Below the pieces are notes generated by a model. It worked only from the letters and a program-made list of their open reading frames with translations. It did not search any database and was not told the origin of the DNA. A stretch of 64,000 bases of DNA from positions 5,716,001 through 5,780,000 of the forward strand of contig NZ_JADPZX010000001.1 of assembly GCF_015712165.1 (NCBI RefSeq), given 5' to 3'. Made by a program: the position numbers and the translations under genes. Shown here piece by piece: positions 8,287 through 17,219 of this stretch. Position 1 is the first letter of the stretch, and each line of letters begins with the position of its first letter. Source of the stretch: Streptomyces spinoverrucosus (GTDB lineage: Bacteria; Actinomycetota; Actinomycetes; Streptomycetales; Streptomycetaceae).

Positions 8287-9240
8287 TCAGTTCTCCTGCT
8301 TCGGGGTGGCGCCGTCCAGGGCATCCAGGACCGCCAGTTGCCTGCGGTCGCGCGTCTCGGCGAGTTCCGCGTATGTGGCGGAGCCGTAGGCCTTTTCCAC
8401 GGCTTGGATGAGCCGTTCCTGCTCCTCGGCGCTCCGCGCGGGGCGGCCGGGGTCGTCCCCCAGGCGCTGCATCGAGGCGCCTATGTGCCGGACCAGGTGC
8501 CGGTATCCGCCGGGTCCGCCGCCCAGGTGCGCGCCGAGGAACGGGCCGACCGTGGCCCAGCGCAGGCCGAGTGAGTTGGTCACGACCTTGTCGAGGTCCT
8601 CGGGGGTGACGACGCCCTGCTCGACGAGGTGCACCGCCTCGCGGCTGAGCGCGTTCTGCAGGCGGTTGCCGACGAAGCCGGGGATCTCCTTGCGCAGAAC
8701 GACGGGAGTGCGGCCCACCGACGTGTAGAAGTCCGTCGCGGCCCGCACGGCGTCCTCGCCGGTGCGTCCGCCGGGGACGACCTCGACGAGCGGGAGCAGG
8801 TGCGGCGGGTTGAAGGGGTGGCCGATCAGGACGCGGGCGGCCGTGGCGTCCGGCAGCTCCCCGGTGAACGCGGTCGACGGGATCGCCGAGGAGGAGCTGA
8901 GCAGCAGCGCGTGTCCGGGTGCCTCGCGGGCGAGCGTGGCGAACAGCTCCTTCTTGAACTCGACGCGCTCGGGGCCGTTCTCCTGGACGACGTCCGCGTC
9001 CCGGACCGCCTCGGTGACGTCGGCCGCGATGCGCACCCGGTCGGCGAGGCCGGTCACGTCCAGGCCGCGGGCGGCCAGGTGCGGGGCGTACCGGGCCAGG
9101 GCCTCCTCGACGGCCTCGGCGAGGTCCTCGCGCGGGTCGCTCACCCGGACGGTCAGGCCGTGCGCGGCGAACAGTGCCGCCCAGGACAGTCCGATGGTCC
9201 CGGCGCCGATCACCGCGGCCGTACGGAATGCGCTGGTCAT
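8287..9240 (-). CDS. 3-hydroxyacyl-CoA dehydrogenase family protein (carnitine-dehydrogenase-like)
   Basis: A 317-residue NAD-dependent dehydrogenase with Rossmann motif VIGAGTIGLSW and the catalytic His in IGHPFNPPHLLPLVEVVPG. The short single-domain form with this HPFNPP region resembles L-carnitine dehydrogenase, L-gulonate dehydrogenase and short 3-hydroxybutyryl-CoA enzymes, so substrate is open. Start ATG 9240 overlaps the upstream stop (ATGA), indicating coupling with the acetoacetate-decarboxylase-like gene. Next to a CaiB-type transferase this could act on a carnitine-like or short 3-hydroxy acid (inference). Confidence 0.85.
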   Translation of the reverse strand: MTSAFRTAAVIGAGTIGLSWAALFAAHGLTVRVSDPREDLAEAVEEALARYAPHLAARGLDVTGLADRVRIAADVTEAVRDADVVQENGPERVEFKKELFATLAREAPGHALLLSSSSAIPSTAFTGELPDATAARVLIGHPFNPPHLLPLVEVVPGGRTGEDAVRAATDFYTSVGRTPVVLRKEIPGFVGNRLQNALSREAVHLVEQGVVTPEDLDKVVTNSLGLRWATVGPFLGAHLGGGPGGYRHLVRHIGASMQRLGDDPGRPARSAEEQERLIQAVEKAYGSATYAELAETRDRRQLAVLDALDGATPKQEN

Positions 9241-9983
9241 GAGGTGGCCCCCTGGAGGTAGTCGTGGACCGGCTCGACGCCGGACAGCGTCAGGTCGGTG
9301 AGGATGTGGCTGGCGGAGACGACCTCCAGCACCGGCAGGTCGGCCAGCGGGGCCAGCGCGTGCTGGAACAGCTGCAGCCGGGCGGGCCCGGTCCACGCGC
9401 CCTTGACGGTGACGTCGGTGATGCGGGTGCGGACGAGTTCCTGCACGCGCGGCGAACCGTCGTAGCCGGGGATGGTCTTGAGCATGAACGTCGGCACGGT
9501 GAGCTGTGCCTCGGCCTCGTCCCGGTCCAGTTCGTGGTGCTTGTAGCCCATGGTCGCGACGGCGACCCGCAGCATGCCGTAGTCGAGGGTGCCGACCAGC
9601 GTGCCGGAGTCGACGTGGAGCGCGGGGGAGCCGATGACCTTCGGATAGGCGGCGACCTCGCGGCCGGCGGCGGTCGCCGGGAAGTTGTCGAGGTACATCG
9701 CGTGCAGGTACTCGCCCCGCTCGCCCTCGAAGCTGACGGGGATCGCCTGGCCTGCCTCCGTGTAGGGGCCGTATCCGGTGACGTCGCCCATCTTCATGAC
9801 CTCGAACCGGACCAGCGGCTCGTCGACCCGCAACGGTTCGGGTACGACGGCCCGCAGGGCGTCGGGGTCGGTGCGGTAGACGACGTTCAGGTACTCACGG
9901 TCGGTGAACCGCGGGATCGTCGGCGCGAACGCCGGGCTGGTGAGCGGGGTGGTGTGGTGCTGTCGTACGTCCTCGGTCCGCAT
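9237..9983 (-). CDS. acetoacetate decarboxylase family protein
   Basis: A 248-residue protein of the ADC fold. It keeps the region around the Schiff-base lysine (GREVAAYPKVIGSP; K in PKV), and the N-terminal segment YLNVVYRTDPDALRAVVPEPL is typical. True ADC decarboxylates acetoacetate to acetone, but many ADC-fold proteins act as aldolase-dehydratases or lack decarboxylation. It sits between the crotonase and the dehydrogenase, 6 bases after the crotonase stop, so it probably handles a 3-oxo acid released in this pathway. Confidence 0.85.
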   Translation of the reverse strand: MRTEDVRQHHTTPLTSPAFAPTIPRFTDREYLNVVYRTDPDALRAVVPEPLRVDEPLVRFEVMKMGDVTGYGPYTEAGQAIPVSFEGERGEYLHAMYLDNFPATAAGREVAAYPKVIGSPALHVDSGTLVGTLDYGMLRVAVATMGYKHHELDRDEAEAQLTVPTFMLKTIPGYDGSPRVQELVRTRITDVTVKGAWTGPARLQLFQHALAPLADLPVLEVVSASHILTDLTLSGVEPVHDYLQGATS

Positions 9984-9989
9984 GGCGCC

Positions 9990-10757
9990 TCACCGCCCCG
10001 TCCACCGCGCGGGGCGGCGCTCGGCGAAGGCGGTCATGCCCTCGGTGACGTCGGCGGAGGCCATCAGCGTCTTCATCTCGCCGCGCTGGAAGGCGAAGGC
10101 TTCGGAGTCGGGCGCCCCGTCGGCGGCGCGGACGACGCGCTTGACGGCCGCGAGCGCGAGCGGGGCGTTCTCCGCGAGCCGTTCGGCCAGCAGCAGCGCC
10201 TCGGCGACGGCCTGGCCGCCCGCGGTGACCCGGTTGGCCAGGCCCAACTCGCCCGCGCGGCGGCCGTCGACGGGCTCGCCGGTCAGCAGGAGCTCCATGG
10301 CCAGGTGGTACGGGATGCGCTTGGGCAGCCGGATCACGCCGCCGCCCGCGGCGATCAGCCCGCGCTTGACCTCGGGCAGGCCGAACCGGGCGTCCTCGGC
10401 CGCCACGATCAGGTCGCACGCCAGGGCCAGTTCGAAGCCGCCGCCCATGGCGAAGCCCTCCACGGCGGCGATCAGGGGTTTGGCCGGCTCGGCCTCGGTG
10501 AGGCCGCCGAAGCCACGGCCCGCGATCTCGGGCGACACGCCGCGCAGCGCGGCCTTGAGGTCCATGCCGGCGCTGAACGTGCCTCCCGCGCCGGTCAGGA
10601 CACCGGCCCGGAGCGCGGGAGCGGCCTCCAGTTCGTCCAGTGCGCCGGTCAGACCGATGGCGACCTCCGCGTCGACCGCGTTGCGGGCCTGCGGGCGGTC
10701 GAGGGTGATCAGCAGGGTGGTGCCGACCCGTTCGGTGCGTACTACGGGTGTGCTCAT
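9990..10757 (-). CDS. enoyl-CoA hydratase/isomerase (crotonase family)
   Basis: A 255-residue crotonase. The oxyanion-hole segment AVEGFAMGGGFELALACDL and the acidic catalytic segment FGLPEVKRGLIAAGGG are intact. It would hydrate the enoyl-CoA made by the acyl-CoA dehydrogenase of the same operon. ATG 10757 has an AGGAAG ribosome site. The 30-base gap to the upstream CoA-transferase gene fits a single transcript. Confidence 0.9.
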   Translation of the reverse strand: MSTPVVRTERVGTTLLITLDRPQARNAVDAEVAIGLTGALDELEAAPALRAGVLTGAGGTFSAGMDLKAALRGVSPEIAGRGFGGLTEAEPAKPLIAAVEGFAMGGGFELALACDLIVAAEDARFGLPEVKRGLIAAGGGVIRLPKRIPYHLAMELLLTGEPVDGRRAGELGLANRVTAGGQAVAEALLLAERLAENAPLALAAVKRVVRAADGAPDSEAFAFQRGEMKTLMASADVTEGMTAFAERRPARWTGR

Positions 10758-10787
10758 GGCTGTCTTCCTGGGTATGTGTGGCGGCGC

Positions 10788-11954
10788 TCAGCGGGCGGCG
10801 TCGAGTTCGGTGAGGACTTCCTCGGTGTGCTGGCCCGCGACCGGCGCCAGACGGCGGATCGAGCCGGGCGTCGCGGAGAACCGCACCGGGATGCCGATGG
10901 TGCGGACGGTGCCCTCGGTCGGGTGCTCGACGGTGTCGAGCAGGTGGCCGCCCTGGACGTACGCGTCCTCGTGCGCGCGGTCCAGTTCCAGCACCGGGGC
11001 CATCGGGATGCTGTGCTTGGCGCACACCTCGGTCCACTCGGCGGTGGTCAGCGCCGGAGCGCAGGCGTCGGTCAGCGCGTTCAGGGACTCCAGGTCGGCG
11101 CCGTCGATGGCGTCCCCGTTGACGCGCGGGTCCTCGGCGAGGTCGGGGCGTCCGGCGGCCGTGAAGAAGTCGCGGAAGTTCTGCGGGTTGTACGGCATGA
11201 CGCAGGCCAGGCCGTCCTTGGTGCGGACCGCCTTGTGCCCCTTCGTCATCGACAGCAGGAAGCCGGTGGGGCCCAGCTCGGGTTCGTGGGTGTGGCCCGC
11301 CAGGTGCTCGACGAGGTTGAACGCGATCAGCGTGTCCGTCATCGGAATCTCGACGAGCTGGCCCCGGCCGGTCCGGTCCCGGTGCAGCAGTGCGGCGAGC
11401 ACGCTGTAGGCGATGGTCAGGGCGGAGACCTTGTCGCCGATGATGGTGGGCAGGTAGACGGGCTCGCCCAGTGCGCGGTCGGCGATGTCGACCAGGCCGG
11501 ACGCGGCCTGCACGGTCTCGTCGTAGGCGGCGTTGCCGGCCCGGTCGGAGTCGCTGCGGAAGCCTTGTGCGTGCGCGTAGACGAGCCCGGGGTTGCGGTC
11601 GGCGACGTCCTCGTAGGACAGGCCCAGGCGGTGCAGTGCGCCGGGGCGCATGTTGGTGATCAGTACGTCCGCGGTGTCGATCAGCTTCAGGGCCCGCTCC
11701 CGGTCCGTCTCCTCCTTGAGGTTCAGGGACACGCTGCGCTTGTTGCGGTTGACGTTGAGGTTCAGCGGGGTCATGCCCGGCGTGGTGCGGTACTGGCCGA
11801 CGCGTACGGTGTCGGCGGGCGACTCGATCTTGATCACATCGGCGCCCAGGTCTCCGAGGATCTGTGCCGCGTAGGGACCCATCACCACGGTCGAGAGGTC
11901 GATCACGCGCACGCCTTCCAGAGGGCCGGCGCTGGTGTCCGCCATGTCCGTCAT
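10788..11954 (-). CDS. CaiB/BaiF-type (class III) CoA-transferase
   Basis: A 388-residue protein with the canonical start of the family (LEGVRVIDLSTVVMGPYAA, LGADVIKIESP). The catalytic aspartate is in AAYDETVQAASG. Class III enzymes move CoA between carboxylic acids through an aspartyl-CoA intermediate; here it would activate the substrate for the rest of the operon. It is the first gene of the operon. ATG 11954 follows GAAGGGG; an ATG three codons later is also possible. Regulation is probably by the LysR protein encoded upstream on the same strand. Confidence 0.9.
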   Translation of the reverse strand: MTDMADTSAGPLEGVRVIDLSTVVMGPYAAQILGDLGADVIKIESPADTVRVGQYRTTPGMTPLNLNVNRNKRSVSLNLKEETDRERALKLIDTADVLITNMRPGALHRLGLSYEDVADRNPGLVYAHAQGFRSDSDRAGNAAYDETVQAASGLVDIADRALGEPVYLPTIIGDKVSALTIAYSVLAALLHRDRTGRGQLVEIPMTDTLIAFNLVEHLAGHTHEPELGPTGFLLSMTKGHKAVRTKDGLACVMPYNPQNFRDFFTAAGRPDLAEDPRVNGDAIDGADLESLNALTDACAPALTTAEWTEVCAKHSIPMAPVLELDRAHEDAYVQGGHLLDTVEHPTEGTVRTIGIPVRFSATPGSIRRLAPVAGQHTEEVLTELDAAR

Positions 11955-12035
11955 CAGTATCCCCTTCGCTCCTCACTCAGATGTGTGTATCTGGAAATTA
12001 AGTTAGCAAGAGGGGGAGTGGAACGGAATGACCAT

Positions 12036-12077
12036 ATTGCGAAAGGCGGTATGACCGCAATGGTCATACCGCCTTTC
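12036..12077. promoter_or_regulatory. strong hairpin nested with inverted repeats in front of the CoA-transferase operon
   Basis: A perfect 16-bp stem (12041-12056 with 12062-12077) with a 5-base loop. Overlapping it is a second inverted repeat, ATTGCG (12036-12041) with CGCAAT (12056-12061), that would compete with the long stem. It lies between the LysR stop and the CoA-transferase promoter. It may end the LysR transcript, or be a LysR-type operator cluster; no U-run follows on the minus strand. Confidence 0.6.
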
Positions 12078-12094
12078 TGGGCGTTTTATGGTTG

Positions 12095-13015
12095 TTAGAA
12101 ATGAAGTGGTTCGGCAAATATCTCCCGAGCCGTGGCAGCGACTTCCTCCAGGTCACCGCCGTGGGCGCGGTCCTGGCGCCAGAACAGCCCGGTCTCCATT
12201 TTGGGGTGGAAATCAGAGAAGGGGAGGATGGTCACGTTGCTCATTTGGTAATTCTGCAGAGGGCTTCTCGGATCCAGCATGGAGATGGAGAATGCCAGGC
12301 CGCTTGACACTATTTCGGAAACTCCGTCGAAGGCGGCGCTGTTCAGTTTGATGCGCTTCTTGATGCCCAGATCGGACAGCTGCTGGTCGAGACCGCGGAA
12401 GTACGCGTTGGTCATCGTCGGTGGGGGACCCACGTACGAGAGCTCGGCCAGTTCCGCCAAAGCGACCGATTCCCGCCCCGAAAACCGGTCCAGGGGCACG
12501 ACCGCACCGAGCCGCTCCGACATCACCGGCACATGTTCCAGCGCCGGGTCGCCGCCGACCGGGAGCCGGGCCAGCGTCATCGCCAGTCTGCCGTCGCACA
12601 CCGCGTCGATCAGACGCTCGGTGGCGCCCGGCCAGCGTTTGATCTCGATCCGGTCGCCGACCCGCTCGGCGAAGGCATCGATACGTTCCCGCAGGTCCGG
12701 ATGGATGCCACTGGGAACGCCGAGCAGGAGCGTGGTCCGCTGCGGCCGGATCGCCTCGTCCAGCCTCCACTGGATGGAGTCGCACTGCTCCAGGACACCG
12801 CGCGCGATCGGCAGCAGCGCGCTGCCGGCCGCCGTGAGCGTCACATGGTGGGTGTCGCGGTCGAAGAGCCGGTGTCCGAGTTCGCTCTCGAGATCCTTGA
12901 TGCGCCGGCTCAGCGGCGACGCCGCCATGTGCAGCTTGCGGGCCGCGGTGGAGAAGTTCAGTTCCTGGGCGACGGCGACGAAATAGCGCAGGTGTAGAAG
13001 CTCCACGAGGCCCAC
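12095..13015 (-). CDS. LysR-family transcriptional regulator
   Basis: A 306-residue LysR protein. The winged helix-turn-helix covers about residues 5-65 (LRYFVAVAQELNFSTAARKLHMAA, split here for length from the longer conserved region), followed by a periplasmic-binding-like effector domain. It lies upstream of the CoA-linked operon in the same direction, separated by 140 bases that contain inverted repeats, so it is the likely activator. GTG 13015 has AAGGA 6 bases upstream; GTG 13006 is an alternative. The effector is unknown, presumably the substrate acid or its CoA ester. Confidence 0.85.
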   Translation of the reverse strand: MGLVELLHLRYFVAVAQELNFSTAARKLHMAASPLSRRIKDLESELGHRLFDRDTHHVTLTAAGSALLPIARGVLEQCDSIQWRLDEAIRPQRTTLLLGVPSGIHPDLRERIDAFAERVGDRIEIKRWPGATERLIDAVCDGRLAMTLARLPVGGDPALEHVPVMSERLGAVVPLDRFSGRESVALAELAELSYVGPPPTMTNAYFRGLDQQLSDLGIKKRIKLNSAAFDGVSEIVSSGLAFSISMLDPRSPLQNYQMSNVTILPFSDFHPKMETGLFWRQDRAHGGDLEEVAATAREIFAEPLHF

Positions 13016-13089
13016 CCTAGGTCCTTCGTCCGCGTCGGCACCTCGGTGTACGCGGCGGCCCGGCCGGTCATGCGCGCAGGCAGGCGCTC

Positions 13090-14184
13090 CTACTTCGTCG
13101 TGCTCGTCGGCGGTGCGATCGGCGACGCCGCGACCGCCTGCGGAGAGGTGGTGCTCGCGAACGCCGACGGGGCCGACATCCCCGCCGTCGGGTCGGTCGT
13201 CGGCTCACCGTCCTGCTGCAGGGGCAGGCCGCCGACGATGCGGATGCCCTCCTGGTCGAAGCGGCGCTTGATGCGCCAGCGCAGTTCGCGTTCGATCGTG
13301 AGGGACTTGCCCGGCATCGTCTTGGCGGAGACGCGGACCACCATCGAGTCGAGCAGGACGCTGTCCAGGCCGAGGATCTCGATCGGGCCCCAGAGCATCT
13401 CGTTCCAGGGCTCCTCCTTGCTCATCGCCTCGCCGACCTCGGTGAGCACGGCCTTGACGCGGTCGAGGTCCTCGGAGGGGCGCACGGTGACGTCGACGCC
13501 GGCCGTGGCCCAGCCCTGGGAGAGGTTGCCGACGCGCTTGACCTCGCCGTTGCGGACGTACCAGATCTCGCCGTTGTCGCCGCGCAGCTTCGTCACGCGC
13601 AGGCCCACCTCGATGACCTCGCCGGACGCGACGCCGACGTCGATCGAGTCGCCGACGCCGTACTGGTCCTCGAGGATCATGAAGACGCCGGACAGGAAGT
13701 CCGTGACGAGGTTGCGGGCGCCGAAACCGATCGCCACGCCCGCCACACCCGCGGAGGCGAGGAGCGGGGCGAGGTTGATCTGGAAGGTGGACAGGATCAT
13801 CAGGGCGGCCGTGCCGAGGATGACGAAGCTCGCCACCGAGCGCAGCACCGACCCGATCGCCTGGGAGCGCTGACGGCGGCGCTCCACGTTCACCAGCAGG
13901 CCGCCGATCGCCGTGCCGTCCACCGCCTGCGCGGTGCGGTTCATGCGCTCTATCAGCTTGGTGATCGCCCGCCGCACCGCCACCCGCAGCACCGCCGCGA
14001 TCACCACGATCAGCAGCACCCGCAGCCCGATCGCGAGCCACGTCGACCAGTTCTCCTCCACCCAGCCCGCGGCGTTCGTCGCGCTCTGCTGGGCGTCCTG
14101 CAGCGAGGGCACGGAGGGTGCCGTCTCCGACGGGGACGGGGACGGCGACGGTCCGGCGGCCAGTAGGACGGGCAAGGACGACAC
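13090..14184 (-). CDS. MscS-family mechanosensitive ion channel
   Basis: A 364-residue membrane protein. A short Pro/Ser-rich N-terminus (PSPSPSPSETAPS) precedes a membrane helix (WLAIGLRVLLIVVIAAVLRV), two further helices around residues 120-170 with the glycine/alanine-rich pore helix (LASAGVAGVAIGFGARN), and the cytoplasmic beta domain (DQYGVGDSIDVG). It would release solutes on osmotic downshock. I chose GTG 14184 because GGAGG sits about 8 bases upstream; a TTG at 14205 would add seven residues. Confidence 0.88.
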   Translation of the reverse strand: MSSLPVLLAAGPSPSPSPSETAPSVPSLQDAQQSATNAAGWVEENWSTWLAIGLRVLLIVVIAAVLRVAVRRAITKLIERMNRTAQAVDGTAIGGLLVNVERRRQRSQAIGSVLRSVASFVILGTAALMILSTFQINLAPLLASAGVAGVAIGFGARNLVTDFLSGVFMILEDQYGVGDSIDVGVASGEVIEVGLRVTKLRGDNGEIWYVRNGEVKRVGNLSQGWATAGVDVTVRPSEDLDRVKAVLTEVGEAMSKEEPWNEMLWGPIEILGLDSVLLDSMVVRVSAKTMPGKSLTIERELRWRIKRRFDQEGIRIVGGLPLQQDGEPTTDPTAGMSAPSAFASTTSPQAVAASPIAPPTSTTK

Positions 14185-14548
14185 GGCGGGTACCTCCAGG
14201 TGCAACGGCCCGCCCCGGGTACGGCGGTCAGGTCCAAGGTCACGAACAGGTCACCGGACGGGCGGAGCAACCACACTAACGGGGCACCGTGTGGGGATCG
14301 CCGCGATGTTCGAGGGAGAGACGGTGTTGATCGGGGGATGAACAGATCAGACGAACAGCAGGTGAGGCGAACAGTCCGGCGTGAAGGGGGGATGAATTGG
14401 TCGTGAGCCTGGGGAGGAAGCCGATGTGGTCGAAAACACTCCCAGCCCGTTACCGGGACATGGTGGCGCTTTCACCAGGCATGAGGGGAGACTGACTGCA
14501 GATCGTCCCGGCGCGAGCCACGCGCCGCCGGCGTACAAGGAGGCATCC
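14185..14548. other. divergent promoter region between MscS and HNH genes
   Basis: A 364-base stretch without a gene. It must hold promoters for both neighbours. The ribosome site of the HNH gene (AAGGAGG, 14537-14543) is clear, and a small GC hairpin lies around 14508-14528. I saw no riboswitch I could name and no convincing small gene. Confidence 0.5.
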
Positions 14549-15085
14549 GTGCCGCATGTCCTGGTCCTCAACGCGTCGTACGAGCCGCTCGGCGTCGTAC
14601 CGCTCCGCCGCGCGCTCGTCCTCGTCCTCGAGAACAAGGCCGTATGCCTCGAGGAGTCCGGCGCCTATCTGCACAGCGCGACCGTCACAGTCCCCGCACC
14701 CAGCGTGGTCCGGCTCAAGCGATTCGTCCGGGTTCCCTATCGGGGACCCGTTCCACTGACCCGCCGCGCGCTCTTCGCCCGCGACGGGGGCCGGTGCATG
14801 TACTGCGGTGGCGTCGCAACCAGCGTCGACCACGTCATCCCGCGCTCGCGCGGGGGCAAGCACGTCTGGGACAACGTGGTGGCCTCGTGCCGCCGCTGCA
14901 ACCACGTCAAGGCCGACCGCCACCTCACCGAGATCGGCTGGCGGCTGCGACACAAACCCGCCCCACCCACCGGCCTGGCCTGGCGCATCATCGGGACCGG
15001 CCATAGGGACCCGCGCTGGCTGCCGTACTTGCAGCCGTACGGCGCGGACGACGCCTTGGCCCGGATCGACGGCATTTCCGCCTGA
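14549..15085 (+). CDS. HNH endonuclease
   Basis: A 178-residue protein common in actinobacteria. The C-terminal half is an HNH nuclease with two CxxC zinc pairs (CMYC and CRRC) framing the catalytic DHVIPRSRGG and the N of HVWDNV. The N-terminus (VPHVLVLNASYEPLGVVPL) is the conserved lead of this subgroup. Such standalone HNH proteins are conserved chromosomal genes of uncertain role rather than homing endonucleases. GTG 14549 is set by an excellent AAGGAGG site. Confidence 0.9.
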   Translation: MPHVLVLNASYEPLGVVPLRRALVLVLENKAVCLEESGAYLHSATVTVPAPSVVRLKRFVRVPYRGPVPLTRRALFARDGGRCMYCGGVATSVDHVIPRSRGGKHVWDNVVASCRRCNHVKADRHLTEIGWRLRHKPAPPTGLAWRIIGTGHRDPRWLPYLQPYGADDALARIDGISA

Positions 15086-15124
15086 CGATCCGGGCTTTTG
15101 CATGTCCCGCTCAGGGTGCTGCCG

Positions 15125-15159
15125 CGGGACCGGGAAGACCCCCGTCCACCCCGGTCCCG
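15125..15159. terminator. hairpin between convergent HNH and ABC permease genes
   Basis: A perfect 10-bp GC stem (15125-15134 with 15150-15159) and a 15-base loop in the 89-base gap between two convergent genes. Likely a bidirectional terminator. Confidence 0.6.
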
Positions 15160-15174
15160 TCAGCACGCGTGCCG

Positions 15175-16536
15175 TTACGCGTACCTCAGCTCCCCCGGCC
15201 GCACCGACCGGCGCAGCAGCGGCAGTGAGGTGGCCGCCGCCAGCAGGCACGCGCCGTACACCCCGGCCGGTACCAGCAGCGCCGCCCACGGCAGGGAGCC
15301 GCTGCCGGCGAGCCCGGCGTACCCGGTGCCGATGACCATGCCGCCGACGCCCGCCAGCAGCATCGCCGGCGCCAGCGGCAGGGCGGTCTCCAGCAGCAGT
15401 GCCCGGCCCAGCACCGCCTGCGGCACCCCGGCGGCGGCCTGCGCGGCCAGGCCGCGGCGCCGGGTGGCGAGGGACTCGGCGGTGCCGACGGCGAGCGCCG
15501 ACAGCGTGATCAGCAGGGCGACGGCGATCGCGGCGGCGGTCAGGTCGAGGCCGGTGGTGTAGAACGAGCGGCTCGCGGCCAGCTGGTGCTCGGGGCCGAG
15601 CGCCGCCAGCATGGCGTGCCGGACGCCCATGAATCCCGTGCCGACGATCGTCACCAGCAGCACGGCGGCATGCGTACGGGCCGCCGCCCAGGGGTCGTCG
15701 CGCAGCCGCTCCGCAGCGATCAGCACCGCCGGCCGGCCGGTCCGGGCGGCCAGGAAGGCGCCGGTCAGCCGGGCCGAGGCACCGGACAGCCAGATCGCGC
15801 CCGCGCCGACGAGCAGCACCGCGAAGAACACCGTCAGCGGCCCGTGCGCCAGCCCGAGAAGACCGCCCTCGTCCGAGGTCACGGCGGTGAGCAGCAGCAC
15901 GGCCAGCGCAGCGGCCGCCACCAGAAGGGCCCGCCCCGGCCGCCGCGCGGTCCGCACCCGGCGCACCCAGCCCAGCGGCGAGGCGATCACCCGGCGCAAC
16001 GCCAGCGCGCTCACCAGCGCGCCCAGCGCCGGCACGGCCACCGCGGCCACGGCGAACCCCGCCCAGACGACGGCCGGCGGCCGCTGCCACGCCCCCAGCA
16101 CGACCACGACGGAGGCCACCGTCGCCGCCACCGACCCGGCCAGGCAGGCGAGCCCCGCCTCCAGCGCCGCGATCCGCCGTACCTGCGCCGGTGCGGCACC
16201 GGCGAGCCGCAGCCCGGCCAGCCTCCGGTCCCGGTGCACGGCGCCGATCCGGGAGCACTGCCCGAGGAACCCGAGCACGGGGACCAGCAGCATCGCCAGC
16301 GCGACGACGACCCCGGCCCGTTCCCCGGGCTGGTTCAGCAGGCCGTTGCCGAAGCCGATGGCGTACTGCCCCTCCACCGACGCGATCGCGACGGCGGCCA
16401 GCGCGAACCCGGTGGCCAGCCCCGCGCCGACCACGGTGAGCCCGACCCGCCACCACTCCCGCCGGTCGGAACCACGGGTGAGCAGCCACGCGAGCCGCAG
16501 ATCGGCCCGCATCCCACCAGTGCCGGTACTCGTCAC
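15175..16536 (-). CDS. ABC exporter permease (FtsX/MacB-like)
   Basis: A 453-residue membrane protein with about eight to ten predicted helices and FtsX-like architecture. It pairs with the ATPase gene it overlaps (GTGA at 16533-16536), so the two are made together. Such PadR-controlled pairs typically expel peptides, antibiotics or membrane-active compounds. Substrate is unknown. GTG 16536 is the coupled start; an internal ATG at residue 9 (MRADLRLA) is possible. Confidence 0.85.
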   Translation of the reverse strand: MTSTGTGGMRADLRLAWLLTRGSDRREWWRVGLTVVGAGLATGFALAAVAIASVEGQYAIGFGNGLLNQPGERAGVVVALAMLLVPVLGFLGQCSRIGAVHRDRRLAGLRLAGAAPAQVRRIAALEAGLACLAGSVAATVASVVVVLGAWQRPPAVVWAGFAVAAVAVPALGALVSALALRRVIASPLGWVRRVRTARRPGRALLVAAAALAVLLLTAVTSDEGGLLGLAHGPLTVFFAVLLVGAGAIWLSGASARLTGAFLAARTGRPAVLIAAERLRDDPWAAARTHAAVLLVTIVGTGFMGVRHAMLAALGPEHQLAASRSFYTTGLDLTAAAIAVALLITLSALAVGTAESLATRRRGLAAQAAAGVPQAVLGRALLLETALPLAPAMLLAGVGGMVIGTGYAGLAGSGSLPWAALLVPAGVYGACLLAAATSLPLLRRSVRPGELRYA

Positions 16537-17219
16537 GCCGTCACCCCCATCGGCACCACGACGCCGTCGCTCAGCCGGACCTCCCGGTCCGCGTACGCCG
16601 CCACCTGGGCGTCATGCGTGATCAGCAGCACGGACGTGCCCGCCTCGCGGGCTGTGTGCACCAGCGCCGTCATCACCTGTTCGCTCGCCAGCGAGTCCAG
16701 CGCGCCCGTCGGCTCGTCCGCGAACACCACCTTCGGTCCCGTGACCAGCGCCCGCGCCAGCGAGGCCCGCTGGGCCTGCCCGCCGCTCATCTCGCCCGGC
16801 CGCAGCTCACCCTGTCCGCGCACCCCGAACCGCTCCAGCCACTCCCCGGCCCGTTCCCGAGCCTCCCCGCGCCCGGCCCCGCCCAGCATCAGCGGCAGCG
16901 CCACGTTGTCGAGGGCGGTCAGCTCGGGAATCAGCTGCCCGAACTGGAACACCACCCCGAACTCCGTCCGCCGCAGCTCGCTCAGCCGCCGCTCCGGCAG
17001 CCGGTCGACGCGTTCGGCGCCGTACGACACCGCACCGCCGTCGGGCCGGACGATGCCCGCGAGGCAGTGCAGCAGCGTCGACTTGCCGCTGCCGCTGGCG
17101 CCGGTCACGGCGAGGATCTCGCCGGTGCGCAGCTCGACGGAGGCGCCGCGCAGGGCCTCGGTCCTGCCGTGCGCCTTGGTGAGGTCACGGGCCGCGAGCA
17201 GCGGCTCTGGGTTGCTCAT
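16533..17219 (-). CDS. ABC transporter ATP-binding protein (LolD/MacB type)
   Basis: A 228-residue ATPase. Walker A is GASGSGKST, the signature is MSGGQAQRAS, Walker B is VVFADEPTGAL and the switch is ITHD. It matches the subgroup that powers FtsX-like permeases. ATG 17219 overlaps the PadR stop (ATGA) and its stop overlaps the permease GTG, forming a tightly coupled three-gene unit. Confidence 0.92.
   Translation of the reverse strand: MSNPEPLLAARDLTKAHGRTEALRGASVELRTGEILAVTGASGSGKSTLLHCLAGIVRPDGGAVSYGAERVDRLPERRLSELRRTEFGVVFQFGQLIPELTALDNVALPLMLGGAGRGEARERAGEWLERFGVRGQGELRPGEMSGGQAQRASLARALVTGPKVVFADEPTGALDSLASEQVMTALVHTAREAGTSVLLITHDAQVAAYADREVRLSDGVVVPMGVTA

Noticed and set aside
14185..14548. 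Possible riboswitch upstream of the HNH gene
   Set aside because: I could not match any conserved riboswitch core; only a small GC hairpin is present.
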